64,000 nt of DNA from WHSW01 sp963722175. Its GTDB lineage: Bacteria; Actinomycetota; Thermoleophilia; Solirubrobacterales; 70-9. The position numbers were made by a program, and so were the translations under genes. This document shows, piece by piece, positions 11,387-19,454 of the stretch. The stretch covers positions 62,001 through 126,000 of the forward strand of contig CAVRKA010000006.1 of assembly GCA_963722175.1 (NCBI GenBank), written 5' to 3'. Under the pieces are notes generated by a model. It had not been told where the DNA came from. It did no database searches and saw only the letters and a program-made list of their open reading frames with translations. Position 1 is the stretch's first letter. Every line of letters begins with the position of its first letter.

Positions 11387-11479
11387 GAATCCGCCCCGGA
11401 CAAACGTCCACCAGGCGTGATCGGCTGCAGATCGGCGCCCAGGGCGCCTCGGACAGGCGCGGCGACAGCCGACGGAGGA

Positions 11480-11953
11480 CTAGTTGCTGGCGCCGGTCAG
11501 GCTGACCGGGATCGTGAAGGTCGCGCCCTGGCAGGCGTTGAGCGAGGCGTTCGACATGCTCGCCGCGCCCGTGAGCGTGGTCGTCGTCGAGGAGCTCGCC
11601 GCGATGTCGATCGTCAGCGAGCTCTGGTCGGTGAACGTGACGCCCGTGGTCGTGCAACCGGAGTGGCCGGCATCCGGGGTGATCGTCCCGTTGCCGGAGA
11701 TCGCCGTCACCCGGACGTTGTAGGGGTTCGGGTTGCCGATCTCGATCTTGACGTCGCCGCTGACCCCCGGATACAGGGTGGCGGTGGTCGAGGCCGAGAC
11801 GTCGACCGTGGTCAGCGCCTGGCTGGTCCCGGCCTTGGCGTAGCCCGAACCGGAGCCATTGGTGGTCCAGGCCGCGTAGACGAATCCGACCGCCGACATC
11901 ACGATCAGGGTCATGGCCCCGACGACGAAGTTGCGCTTGTTGAAGAGTCGCAT
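11480..11953 (-). CDS. Exported TasA/camelysin-like protein, copy B
   Basis: A 157-residue paralogue of copy A with the same signal peptide plan (MRLFNKRNF, hydrophobic helix, cleavage after GFVYA). It has an identical mature N-terminus through AWTTNGSGSGYAKAGTSQAL, the LYPG turn and two cysteines (HSGCTT and NACQGA). It ends in the same TIPVSLTGASN. The middle differs more than the ends. ATG at 11953 follows AAGGGGAAGGTCA. It is the first of the three exported genes downstream of infB's start region and has its own sigma-28-like promoter. Likely an extracellular fibre or surface-layer subunit by resemblance to TasA; no SipW-type peptidase gene is in the window. Confidence 0.8.
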   Translation of the reverse strand: MRLFNKRNFVVGAMTLIVMSAVGFVYAAWTTNGSGSGYAKAGTSQALTTVDVSASTTATLYPGVSGDVKIEIGNPNPYNVRVTAISGNGTITPDAGHSGCTTTGVTFTDQSSLTIDIAASSSTTTTLTGAASMSNASLNACQGATFTIPVSLTGASN

Positions 11954-12035
11954 TGACCTTCCCCTTGAGATTCCGAATGCCCGCCAAACCCAGTCCCGTC
12001 TGCACGACGTCCCGCGTAAGGCGCTGTCAGGGCTC

Positions 12036-12063
12036 TATCGGGAATGCGTCCAGCGAGCTTTAG
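12036..12063 (-). promoter_or_regulatory. Sigma-28 (FliA/WhiG)-like promoter for copy B
   Basis: CTAAAG (12063-12058) and CCGATA (12041-12036) on the minus strand, with 17 bases between TAAA and CCGATA, one more than at copy A. The upstream block 12058-12077 (TCCGGGGTGG before GATCGCTAAAG) is nearly the same as at copy A. The -10 box lies 83 nt before the ATG, giving a leader of about 75 nt. Confidence 0.55.
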
Positions 12064-12089
12064 CGATCCACCCCGGAGGGTGATGAACG

Positions 12090-14315
12090 CTATTCGAGCG
12101 TCTTCTCGACCTGGCGCGTCTCGAAGGCCTCGATCACGTCGCCGACCTTGACGTCCTGGAAGCCCTCGAGCACGACGCCGCACTCGAGCCCGGCCTCGAC
12201 CTCGCGGACGTCGTCCTTGAACCGGCGCAGCGACCCGATCCTGCCCGTCCAGGCGACCGTGCCGTCGCGCACCAGGCGAACCTCCGCCCCGCGGGTCAGC
12301 CTGCCGTCGGTGACCGAGCAACCGGCGATCGTGCCCACCTTGGAGGCCTTGAACAGCTCGAGCACCTCGGCCTGGCCGAGCGCCTCCTCGACCTCCTCGG
12401 GCGCGAGCATGCCCTCCATCGCGGCGCGCAGCTCCTCGGTCACCTTGTAGATCACCGAGTACGTGCGGATGTCGACCCCCTCCTGATCGGCGGCACGGCG
12501 CGCGTCGGCGAGCGGTCGGACGTTGAAGCCGATGATCACGGCGTCGGAGGCCGCGGCCAGCATCACGTCGGACTCGTTGATGCCGCCGGCGCCGGCGCGA
12601 ATGACGTTGACGGAGATCTCGTCCTGGGGGAGCTTCGCGATCTCGTCCTGGAGCGCCTCGAGCGAGCCCGAGACGTCGCCCTTGAGGACGATGTTGAGCT
12701 CGTTGATCTCGCCCTCCTTGGCCTTCGCGAACACCTCGTCCAGACTGAGCCGTCGGGCCTGGCGGCGGCCGAGCTGCTCGGTCTTCAGCCGGGTGGCGCG
12801 TTCCTGCGCGAGCTGGCGCGCGCGGCGGTCGTTGTCGACCACCTCGACGTGCTCGCCGGCCTCGCAGACGCCCTCGAACCCCAGCACCTCGACCGGATCG
12901 CCCGGCCTCGCCTCCTGCAGGCGGGTCCCGGTGTGGTCCTGCATCGCCTTCACCTTGCCCCACTGCGGTCCGGCGACGACCGAGTCGCCGATGTGCAGGG
13001 TTCCGCGCTGGACCAGGACCGTCGCGACCGGGCCCCGGCCCGGGTCCAGGTGGGACTCGATCACCGCGCCGGAGGCCGGCGCGTCGGGGTTCGCCTTCAG
13101 CTCCTCGACCTCGGCGACCAAAAGGATGTTCTCGAGCAGCTCGTCGAGGTTCTCGCGCGTCTTCGCCGAGACGTTGACGAAGATCGTGTCGCCGCCCCAG
13201 TCCTCGGGGCTGAGCTCGTGGGTGGCGAGCTCGCCCTTGACCTTGTCGATATTCGCGCCCTCGAGATCGATCTTGTTGATCGCGACCAGGATCGGAACAT
13301 CCGCGGCTCGGGCGTGGTCGATCGCCTCGACCGTCTGCGGCATCACGCCGTCGTCGGCGGCGACCACGACGACGACGATGTCGGTGACATCGGCCCCGCG
13401 GGCGCGCATCGCGGTGAACGCGGCGTGGCCGGGCGTGTCGATGAAGCTGATCGTCTTGTCGTTCTGGTGCACCTGGTAGGCACCGATGTGCTGGGTGATC
13501 CCGCCGGCCTCGCCGGCGACGACCTCGGTCTCGCGGATCGCGTCGAGCAGCGACGTCTTGCCGTGGTCGACGTGGCCCATGATCGTGACCACGGGCGGGC
13601 GGTCGACCAGGTCCGCCTCCGCGTCGTCGAAGTCGGGTGCCTCGACCGGCTCCTCGGCGGCGCTGACCATCTCGACCTTGCGGTCGAGCGCCTCGGCGAG
13701 AACCTCGATCGTCTCGTCGGAGAGCGTCTGGGTCAGGGTCGCCATCTCGCCGAGCTGCATCAGCTGCTTGATCACGTCAGCGGCGCCAACACCGAAGATC
13801 TCAGCGACCTCGCGCACCGTGGCGCCGGACGGGATCTTGAGCGCGGGCTGCTCCTGTTCGACCATCGGCCCGAGCGGCGGCTCCTCCAGCAGCGGGCGGC
13901 GGCGGCGGCCACCGCGGCGGCGCGGCGGGCGGCGCGGCGGGGCGCTCTGCATCTGGTCCCGGCGCGACGCCTGTGAGTCGATGACGACGCGACGGCGTTT
14001 CTTTCCGCCCGCCCCTCCGGCGCCGTCGCCGGCGGGCTGCGCCGGGCGGACCGGCTTCTGGGCCGGCTTCGCCTCGCCGGCGGGTGCCGGCTTCGGCTTC
14101 TCGGCAGCGGCCTGCTTCGGCGGCGCTTCCGCGGCGGGCGCGGCAGCCGCTGGGGCGCCGCCGTCGGCGGCCTTCAGCGCCTTCAGCGCATCGGCCTCCT
14201 CGACGCTCGACGCCGCGGCCTTGGCCTCGATCCCGGCGGCGTTGAGCGCCGCAAGGACGTCCTTGCTCGTCAGCCCCTGGGCCTTGGCGATCTCATGGAC
14301 GCGCTTGCGGGCCAA
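12090..14315 (-). CDS. infB: Translation initiation factor IF-2
   Basis: GTPase that delivers initiator tRNA to the 30S subunit. It has an N-terminal IF2_N domain (RVHEIAKAQGLTSKDVLAAL), an Ala/Pro/Lys-rich linker and an Arg-rich stretch near residue 130. A second IF2_N-like segment precedes the G domain: GHVDHGKT about residues 246-253, then DTPGH and NKID. Beta-barrel domains and the C-terminal IF2 domain complete 741 aa. TTG start at 14315 directly follows the nusA stop; GGAGG lies 11 nt upstream within nusA. Confidence 0.97.
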   Translation of the reverse strand: MARKRVHEIAKAQGLTSKDVLAALNAAGIEAKAAASSVEEADALKALKAADGGAPAAAAPAAEAPPKQAAAEKPKPAPAGEAKPAQKPVRPAQPAGDGAGGAGGKKRRRVVIDSQASRRDQMQSAPPRRPPRRRGGRRRRPLLEEPPLGPMVEQEQPALKIPSGATVREVAEIFGVGAADVIKQLMQLGEMATLTQTLSDETIEVLAEALDRKVEMVSAAEEPVEAPDFDDAEADLVDRPPVVTIMGHVDHGKTSLLDAIRETEVVAGEAGGITQHIGAYQVHQNDKTISFIDTPGHAAFTAMRARGADVTDIVVVVVAADDGVMPQTVEAIDHARAADVPILVAINKIDLEGANIDKVKGELATHELSPEDWGGDTIFVNVSAKTRENLDELLENILLVAEVEELKANPDAPASGAVIESHLDPGRGPVATVLVQRGTLHIGDSVVAGPQWGKVKAMQDHTGTRLQEARPGDPVEVLGFEGVCEAGEHVEVVDNDRRARQLAQERATRLKTEQLGRRQARRLSLDEVFAKAKEGEINELNIVLKGDVSGSLEALQDEIAKLPQDEISVNVIRAGAGGINESDVMLAAASDAVIIGFNVRPLADARRAADQEGVDIRTYSVIYKVTEELRAAMEGMLAPEEVEEALGQAEVLELFKASKVGTIAGCSVTDGRLTRGAEVRLVRDGTVAWTGRIGSLRRFKDDVREVEAGLECGVVLEGFQDVKVGDVIEAFETRQVEKTLE

Positions 14316-16049
14316 TTACGACTGCGCCTCCGCGGCTCCCTCGGACTCGGTCGCGGCATCCTCGACGAGCTCCTCGGCGACCGCTTCCTCGGCGGCCTCT
14401 TCCTCGGCCTCCTCGACCAGCTCCTCGACGATCTCCTCGGCCGCTTCCTCCTCGGCCTCCTCCTCGATCTCGTCGACGATCTCCTCGGCGACCGCTTCCT
14501 CGACCGCCTCCTCGACGACCGCTTCCTCCACGATCTCCTCGGCCACGGCCTCCTCGATGACCTCTTCCTCGGCGGCCTCCTCTTCCTCGAGGATCTCCTC
14601 TGCGACCGCTTCCTCGGCGACCTCGAGCTCCTCGGCGATCTCCTCGTCGGCCTCGGGCGCCTTCGCCTCCGTCTCCTCAGCCTCGGAGAACTCGGCCTCG
14701 GCGCTCGCGACGAGCGTCGCGACGTCGGCCTCCGCCGCGTCCGGGTCGGCGAGGACGGCGACCTGCTCGTCGCTGAGCGGCGTGAGCACGGTGACCTGGT
14801 TGGTCGAGAAGCGAGCGAGCGCCTGGTGCTGCGGCAGGCCGCAGTAGCGCGAGCCGTCGAGCGCCGCGTTCGGGCACCGGCGACCGGCGGAGAGCACGGC
14901 GGCGCAGCGGCCGTCGGCGACCTCCTCGCCCTCGTCGTACTCCATGTCGGCCTCGACCTCGACGAACTCGGTCTGCGACTTGATGTCCACCTTCCAGCCG
15001 GTCAGCTTGGCCGCGAGGCGGGCGTTCTGGCCCTCGCGCCCGATCGCCAGCGAGAGCTGGTCGTCGGGAACGATCACGGTCGCCTCCTTGGTCTCGTCGT
15101 CGACCAGGACCTCGCGGACCCGGGCCGGCGAGAGAGCCTTGGCGACGAACCGGGCGGGCTCCTCGTTGTAAGGGATGATGTCGATCTTCTCGCCGCGCAA
15201 CTCGGAGACGACCATCCGCACGCGCGAGCCGCGCGGGCCGACGCAGGCGCCGACCGGGTCGACCCCGTCGGCGTGCGAGATCACCGCGATCTTCGAGCGG
15301 TAGCCGGGCTCGCGGGCGACGCCGACGATCTCCACGAGGCCGTCGGCGATCTCGGGCACCTCGAGCTCGAATAGCTCCTTGATCAGCTCCGGGCTGCGCC
15401 GGCTGACCACGATGCTCGGGCCCTTGCCCTCGGCCGAGACGTCGGTGATCACCGCCTTGACCCGCATCCCGTGGTCGTAGCGCTCGTTCCAGACCTGCTC
15501 GGACCGCGGCAGCAGCGCCTCGACCCGCTCGCGCAGCTGGACCAGCGTGTAGCGGTTGTCGGACTGCTGGATGATCCCGGTGATCAGCTCGCCGACCCGG
15601 TCCTGGTACTCGTCGAACATCATCTGCCGCTCGGCCTCGCGGATCCGCTGCAGGATCACCTGCTTCGCGGTCTGCGCGGCGATCCGCCCGAAGTCGTCCG
15701 GGGTGACGTCACGGGACTGGATCTGGTCCTCGTAGGGGGCGAGGATCTCCGGATCGAGCTCCGGCTCCTCGGGCTCGCGCAGCTCGCCGGTCTCCGGATC
15801 GACGGTCGGCTCCTGCTCCTCGGCGACCTGCGCCAGCAGCTTCTCCTCGAGCTCGGGCGGCAGGATGAGCTCGAAGACGCGGAAGTCGGCGGTCTCGCGG
15901 TCGAGGTCGACGCGGGCGTACTTCGCCGCTCCGGGGCTCTTCTTGTAGGCGGACAGCAGCGCGTCCTCGAGCGCCGCCATCAGCGTCTCGGCATCGATGC
16001 CCTTTTCCTGCTCGAGGCCGTGAAGGGCCTCCACGATCTCGCGGGTCAC
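14316..16049 (-). CDS. nusA: Transcription factor NusA with Cys-rich motif and long acidic tail
   Basis: Binds RNA polymerase and nascent RNA, modulating pausing, termination and antitermination. Residues 1-340 hold the NusA N-terminal domain, S1 domain (GMRVKAVITDVSAEGKG) and two KH domains (ACVGPRGSRVRMVVSELRGEKID; GREGQNARLAAKLTGWKVDI). An uncommon part follows: C-x8-C-x9-C-x4-H (RCAAVLSAGRRC to YCGLPQH, about 383-408), possibly a zinc knuckle. A tail of about 120 residues is made almost only of Glu, Ala, Val and Ile. GTG start at 16049 overlaps the rimP stop. The ylxR gene, usual between nusA and infB, is absent. Confidence 0.95.
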   Translation of the reverse strand: MTREIVEALHGLEQEKGIDAETLMAALEDALLSAYKKSPGAAKYARVDLDRETADFRVFELILPPELEEKLLAQVAEEQEPTVDPETGELREPEEPELDPEILAPYEDQIQSRDVTPDDFGRIAAQTAKQVILQRIREAERQMMFDEYQDRVGELITGIIQQSDNRYTLVQLRERVEALLPRSEQVWNERYDHGMRVKAVITDVSAEGKGPSIVVSRRSPELIKELFELEVPEIADGLVEIVGVAREPGYRSKIAVISHADGVDPVGACVGPRGSRVRMVVSELRGEKIDIIPYNEEPARFVAKALSPARVREVLVDDETKEATVIVPDDQLSLAIGREGQNARLAAKLTGWKVDIKSQTEFVEVEADMEYDEGEEVADGRCAAVLSAGRRCPNAALDGSRYCGLPQHQALARFSTNQVTVLTPLSDEQVAVLADPDAAEADVATLVASAEAEFSEAEETEAKAPEADEEIAEELEVAEEAVAEEILEEEEAAEEEVIEEAVAEEIVEEAVVEEAVEEAVAEEIVDEIEEEAEEEAAEEIVEELVEEAEEEAAEEAVAEELVEDAATESEGAAEAQS

Positions 16050-16486
16050 GCGCTGCCTCCAAAGTCGGGAATCAGATTCGAACGGCGGATGCCCGCCAGG
16101 GGGATGCGGATGTCGTCGCCGTCGGCCGACAGCGAGACGCCCTCGTCGTCGGCGTCCGTCAGGGTGCCGGTGAAGTTACGCCGGCCGGCGATCGCCTCCT
16201 CCGTGCGCACCTTGACCTTGCGGCCGAGGAAGCGCCGGAAGTGCTCCGGCTTGGTCAGCGGGCGATCGATGCCCGGGGACGAGACCTCGAGCGAGTAGGA
16301 CTCGAGCAGCTCGCGGAGCTGGCCGGTGACCCGCTCGCAGAGCGCCAGGTCGACCCCGCCGGGGTGGTCGATGTAGAGCCGCAGGGTCTCCGCGGCGGGG
16401 CGCTCGAGCGCGATCAGCTCGATCTCCGGGTCATAGCCGGCGATCCGCTCCTCGATTGTGCTCTGCAACTCCTGCAGGTCGTTCAA
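16046..16486 (-). CDS. rimP: Ribosome maturation factor RimP
   Basis: 30S assembly factor. N-terminal domain ends in the LRLYIDHPGGVDLALCERVTGQL segment, then SYSLEVSSPGIDRPLTKPEHF, the family signature. The C-terminal Sm-like barrel follows (FTGTLTDADDEGVSL). A longer frame extends to 16567, but its extra residues are low quality. TTG at 16486 has GGAG six bases upstream and gives a normal 146-aa protein, so it is preferred. First gene of the rimP-nusA-infB run; an attenuator-like hairpin precedes it. Confidence 0.92.
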   Translation of the reverse strand: MNDLQELQSTIEERIAGYDPEIELIALERPAAETLRLYIDHPGGVDLALCERVTGQLRELLESYSLEVSSPGIDRPLTKPEHFRRFLGRKVKVRTEEAIAGRRNFTGTLTDADDEGVSLSADGDDIRIPLAGIRRSNLIPDFGGSA

Positions 16487-16535
16487 CTCGCTCTCCGCTC
16501 CTCGTCTCTCTCCACCTTCCGACCCCGAAACCGCG

Positions 16536-16558
16536 AAAAAAAAGGCGGGCCCGGGCCC
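16536..16558 (-). terminator. Hairpin plus U8 in the rimP leader (terminator or attenuator)
   Basis: On the minus strand the 12-base palindrome GGGCCCGGGCCC (16558-16547) is followed three bases later by eight T residues (16543-16536). It lies 50 nt before the rimP start and downstream of a candidate promoter -10. It could end the dtd transcript or attenuate rimP-nusA-infB. Confidence 0.5.
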
Positions 16559-16596
16559 ACCATTCACAGGGTTCGGGTACGTAAGAAGGTGGCGTG

Positions 16597-16602
16597 AGTA
16601 TA
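16597..16602 (-). promoter_or_regulatory. Candidate -10 box for rimP-nusA-infB
   Basis: TATACT on the minus strand (16602-16597) stands out in very GC-rich DNA between dtd and rimP. A weak -35 (TGAGCA) lies 16 bases upstream. Transcripts starting here would pass through the hairpin/U8 before rimP. Confidence 0.4.
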
Positions 16603-16701
16603 GCCTCGCGCTGCCCGGTGCTCAGCGTCGCTCGTGCCTGTGGAACAAGGCGCCTCAACGGCGGCGCCCCTCCGCTTCGCCCTTCGGGCTCCGCGATCGG
16701 A

Positions 16702-17118
16702 TCAAGCCTCGAGCAGCAGCGTCACCGGCCCGTCGTTGACGAGCTCGACCGCCATCCGGGCGCCGAAGCTGCCGCGCTCCGCGCCGAGGCGCTCGCAGAA
16801 GCGGTCGTAGATCGGCTCGGCGCGTTCGGCTCCTGCGGCCTCGATGTAGCCCGGCCGGTTGCCCTTGCGGGCGTCGCCGTAAAGGGTGAATTGGCTCACG
16901 CAGAGGACCCGGCGGTCGCCGAGCGGCTCGTTCATTCGCCCGTCGGCGTCGTCGAAGACCCGCAGCGCGCGAACCTTGTCGGCGAGCCGGTCTGCCTCGT
17001 CGGCGGTGTCCTCGCGATGGATGCCGAGCAGCACCAGCAGCCCGGGGCCGATCGCCGCGATCTCCTCCCCGCCGACTCGCACCGCCGCCCGCTCGACCCG
17101 CTGCACAAGGGCCCTCAC
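16702..17118 (-). CDS. dtd: D-aminoacyl-tRNA deacylase
   Basis: Proofreading enzyme that frees D-amino acids (and glycine mischarged on tRNA-Ala) from tRNA. Both active-site motifs are present: SQFTLYGD in the middle and the Gly-cisPro segment NDGPVTLLLEA at the C-terminus. Length 138 aa is usual. ATG at 17118 has RALVQRVERAAV, the standard N-terminus. It stands alone between the TPR gene and rimP; a GC-rich hairpin lies near 17170-17195 upstream. Confidence 0.95.
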   Translation of the reverse strand: MRALVQRVERAAVRVGGEEIAAIGPGLLVLLGIHREDTADEADRLADKVRALRVFDDADGRMNEPLGDRRVLCVSQFTLYGDARKGNRPGYIEAAGAERAEPIYDRFCERLGAERGSFGARMAVELVNDGPVTLLLEA

Positions 17119-17317
17119 GGGCCGATCCTAGTTCTCCGGCCGCACCTCTGCCCCCTAACTCGACCGGCCCGGGTCCGGGCCTTAGGGCCGGACGGGCAAT
17201 AACGGGGGCGGCGACCGTCGAGCCGCATGTTGACCGCCTATGCAGCGGTCTGGATGCGGTTCGCCTACAGATTGCGGACGAACCGAGCGACGTCGGCCGG
17301 CGCCGCGGGCCGGATCG

Positions 17318-17686
17318 TCACGAAGCCGCGCGCAGGCGGTCGCGGTAGAGGCGGTAGTCGCGGCGGTCGGGTCGCAGGTTCGAGGCCAGCGCCAGGTGGT
17401 GGCGGGCGCGCTCGCGATCGCCGGTCAGGCTCAGCGCCCGGCCGAGGCAGAAGTGGGCGTAGTCGTCGACCGGGTGGCTCTCGAGCACGGCCTCGAACTC
17501 GGCCGCCGCCTCGGCGAACTGGCGGTTGCGAAAGTAGGCGCGGCCGAGCGCCTCACGCACCGAGCTCTTCTCGGGGGCGCGGCGGGCGACCTCGGCCAGC
17601 GGCACGGTCGCCTCGCCGAAGCTGCCGTCCTCGAGCAGCTCGACGCCCTGGCGGTAGAGCTTGTAGGTATCTGCGCTCGCGTCCAT
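17318..17686 (-). CDS. Small TPR-repeat protein
   Basis: A 122-residue protein made of about three tetratricopeptide repeats. Helix pairs such as LYRQGVELLEDGSFGEATVPLAEVARRAP and LGRAYFRNRQFAEAAAEFEAVLESHP show the A/G-Y/F-A/P spacing of TPRs. No signal peptide or membrane segment is seen, so it is probably a cytoplasmic interaction scaffold. Its ATG is 34 nt downstream of coaBC. Partner unknown. Confidence 0.8.
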   Translation of the reverse strand: MDASADTYKLYRQGVELLEDGSFGEATVPLAEVARRAPEKSSVREALGRAYFRNRQFAEAAAEFEAVLESHPVDDYAHFCLGRALSLTGDRERARHHLALASNLRPDRRDYRLYRDRLRAAS

Positions 17687-17720
17687 ACATCCAGTGTAGG
17701 AAGCGGGGCAAGCGGGTCAG

Positions 17721-18968
17721 TCAGGTATTCGCCTCGGTGCTCGCGCGCAGCGCCTCGACCCGGTCGAGAACCGCATCGGCGACCTCGTCCTTGGACGACA
17801 GCGGGACCTGGTGGTCGCCCGACCCGTCGACGATCGTGACCTCGTTGTCGCTCGAGTCGAAGCCGATCTCCGGCCGCGAGACGTCGTTGAACACGATCGC
17901 GTCGATGCCCTTGCGCTCGAGCTTCTCGCGCGCGCGCCCGACCGCCTCCGCGCCGGTCTCGGCGGCGAAGCCGACGAGCGTCTGATCCGGGCGCCGGCTC
18001 GCGGCCACGCCGGCGAGGATGTCCTCGGTTGCCTCCAGGCGAAGCTCGAGCGCCTCGGCCCCGTCGCGCGCAATCTTCGTCCCCTCCGGGGCCGCGGAGC
18101 GGAAGTCCGCCGGCGCCGCCGCCATCAGCAGGACGTGCGCGGAGTCGAACTCCGCGCGCACGGCTCGGTCCAGGTCGGCGGTCGTCTCGACTCGGATCGT
18201 CTCGATTCCGGCCGGCAGCGGCACGGTCATGTTGGCGGCGATCAGCGTCACGCGCGCCCCCCGGCGCACCGCCGCGGCCGCCAGGGCGACGCCCATCCGG
18301 CCGCTCGAGCGGTTGCCGATAAAGCGCACCGGGTCGATCGGCTCGCGGGTGCCGCCCGCCGTGACCAGGACCTGAAGCCCGTCCCAGGCGCCGGTCCCCG
18401 GCAGCAGGGCCTCGACCTCCGCCAGCAGGCGCTCGGGTGCGGGCAACCTCCCGGTCCCGTACTCCCCGCGCGAGGCCAGCGGCCCGGTGTCGGGATCGAT
18501 CACGGTCACGCCGCGCTCGCGCAACGTCGCCAGGTTCGCCTGCGTCGCGGCGTTGGCGTACATGCGGTCGTTCATCGCCGGCGCGACCGCCCGCGGCGCC
18601 GTGCAGGCGAGGAACGACGTGGTCAGCATCGAGTCGCTGATCCCGGCGGCCAGCTTCGCGATCGTGTTCGCCGAGGCCGGCGCGACCAGGAAGGCGTCGG
18701 CGTTGGCGACCACCTCGAGGTGCCCGATCGGGTCATGGGCCGGCAGGTCGTCACCGGGGAACGCGCCGCGCATCGGATCGCGCTCGAACTCGTCCGTGAG
18801 CACGGGGGCGCCGACGATCCCCTCGAACGACGCGGCGCCGATGAACCGCTCCGCGGACGCGGTCATGATCACCCGCACGCCGTGGCCGGCCTTGGTCGCC
18901 AACCGCGCGAGCTCCAGCGCCTTGTAGGCGGCGATCCCACCGCTGACCCCGATCAGGATGCGAGCCAT
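17721..18968 (-). CDS. coaBC: Bifunctional phosphopantothenoylcysteine decarboxylase/synthetase
   Basis: Coenzyme A synthesis: condenses phosphopantothenate with cysteine (CoaB) and decarboxylates the product (CoaC). The flavoprotein CoaC half (1-185) has VSGGIAAYKALELAR, ANTIAKLAAGISDSMLTT and PAMNDRMYANAATQ. The CoaB half has TAGGTREPIDPVRFIGNRSSG, AAPADFRS and the lysine segment KLERKGIDAIVFND. Length 415 aa is normal. It follows rpoZ, but a 167-bp palindrome lies in the gap. Confidence 0.96.
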   Translation of the reverse strand: MARILIGVSGGIAAYKALELARLATKAGHGVRVIMTASAERFIGAASFEGIVGAPVLTDEFERDPMRGAFPGDDLPAHDPIGHLEVVANADAFLVAPASANTIAKLAAGISDSMLTTSFLACTAPRAVAPAMNDRMYANAATQANLATLRERGVTVIDPDTGPLASRGEYGTGRLPAPERLLAEVEALLPGTGAWDGLQVLVTAGGTREPIDPVRFIGNRSSGRMGVALAAAAVRRGARVTLIAANMTVPLPAGIETIRVETTADLDRAVRAEFDSAHVLLMAAAPADFRSAAPEGTKIARDGAEALELRLEATEDILAGVAASRRPDQTLVGFAAETGAEAVGRAREKLERKGIDAIVFNDVSRPEIGFDSSDNEVTIVDGSGDHQVPLSSKDEVADAVLDRVEALRASTEANT

Positions 18969-19023
18969 GGCCTAAGGCTACGCCGCGTGCGCTGCCGAGC
19001 CGGGCGAAGCCTTGCGCCGAGCC

Positions 19024-19190
19024 CTAGCGGGGTGTCTCATGACGTTGGCCAGGAAATGACGAGTCCCAGGCGCCGACACGCAAGGACGCAGGGAGTCCGA
19101 ATAGCAGCGCTATTCGGGCGACCGAGGACGCTGCATGGCGGTGATCTGGGACCGTCATTTGCGGTCCAACGTTGTGAGAGGCCCCGCTAG
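19024..19190. repeat. 167-bp palindromic element between rpoZ and coaBC
   Basis: Terminal arms CTAGCGGGG-TGTCTCA-TGACGTTGG (19024-19048) and 19166-19190 are inverted copies at 21-22 of 25 positions. Complementarity continues inward (GTCATTT, CTGGGAC). It ends in a perfect central hairpin GAATAGC-AGC-GCTATTC at 19099-19115, centred exactly on the midpoint 19107. The right end supplies the TAG stop codon of rpoZ. It looks like a MITE or a very long 3' stem-loop; no transposase is present. Confidence 0.75.
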
Positions 19191-19417
19191 CTGCGGTAGC
19201 GGTACTTGATCTTGCCCTCCGCGAGCTCCTGGAGGGCGATCGTCAGGTAGTTCCCCGTCTGGGTGTCGACCATCGGCGGGGTGTACTCCTCGTAGCTGCC
19301 CTCGCCGAGCGCGCGGTAATAGCTGTTCAGCTGGCGCGCCCGCTTCGCGGCGACCAGGACCGCGGCGTAGTGGCTGTCGGTGCGGTCGAGCAGTTCGTCA
19401 ACTCTTGGCTTGATCAT
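19187..19417 (-). CDS. rpoZ: RNA polymerase omega subunit
   Basis: Small RNA polymerase subunit that helps assemble beta prime. The 76-residue protein has PRVDELLDRTDSHYAAVLVAAKRARQLNSYY, the conserved omega helix region, and ends in LAEGKIKYRYRS. Its place after gmk and before coaBC is the standard actinobacterial order. The TAG stop is formed by the last bases of the adjacent palindromic element. Confidence 0.95.
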   Translation of the reverse strand: MIKPRVDELLDRTDSHYAAVLVAAKRARQLNSYYRALGEGSYEEYTPPMVDTQTGNYLTIALQELAEGKIKYRYRS

Positions 19418-19454
19418 TCGGGCGGGGAGTGTAGTGGGACCGCGATCGGACCTG

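Noticed and set aside
13486..14847. A Ser/Ala-rich plus-strand frame opposite infB and nusA
   Set aside because: Its Ser-Ala runs are the complement of the NusA Glu-Ala tail; no start signal or homology supports it.
16536..16558. A Fur- or LexA-like operator at the GGGCCCGGGCCC palindrome
   Set aside because: The sequence matches neither consensus, and the following T run fits a terminator better.
19024..19190. A complete insertion sequence
   Set aside because: Only 167 bp with no transposase frame inside, so at most a MITE.
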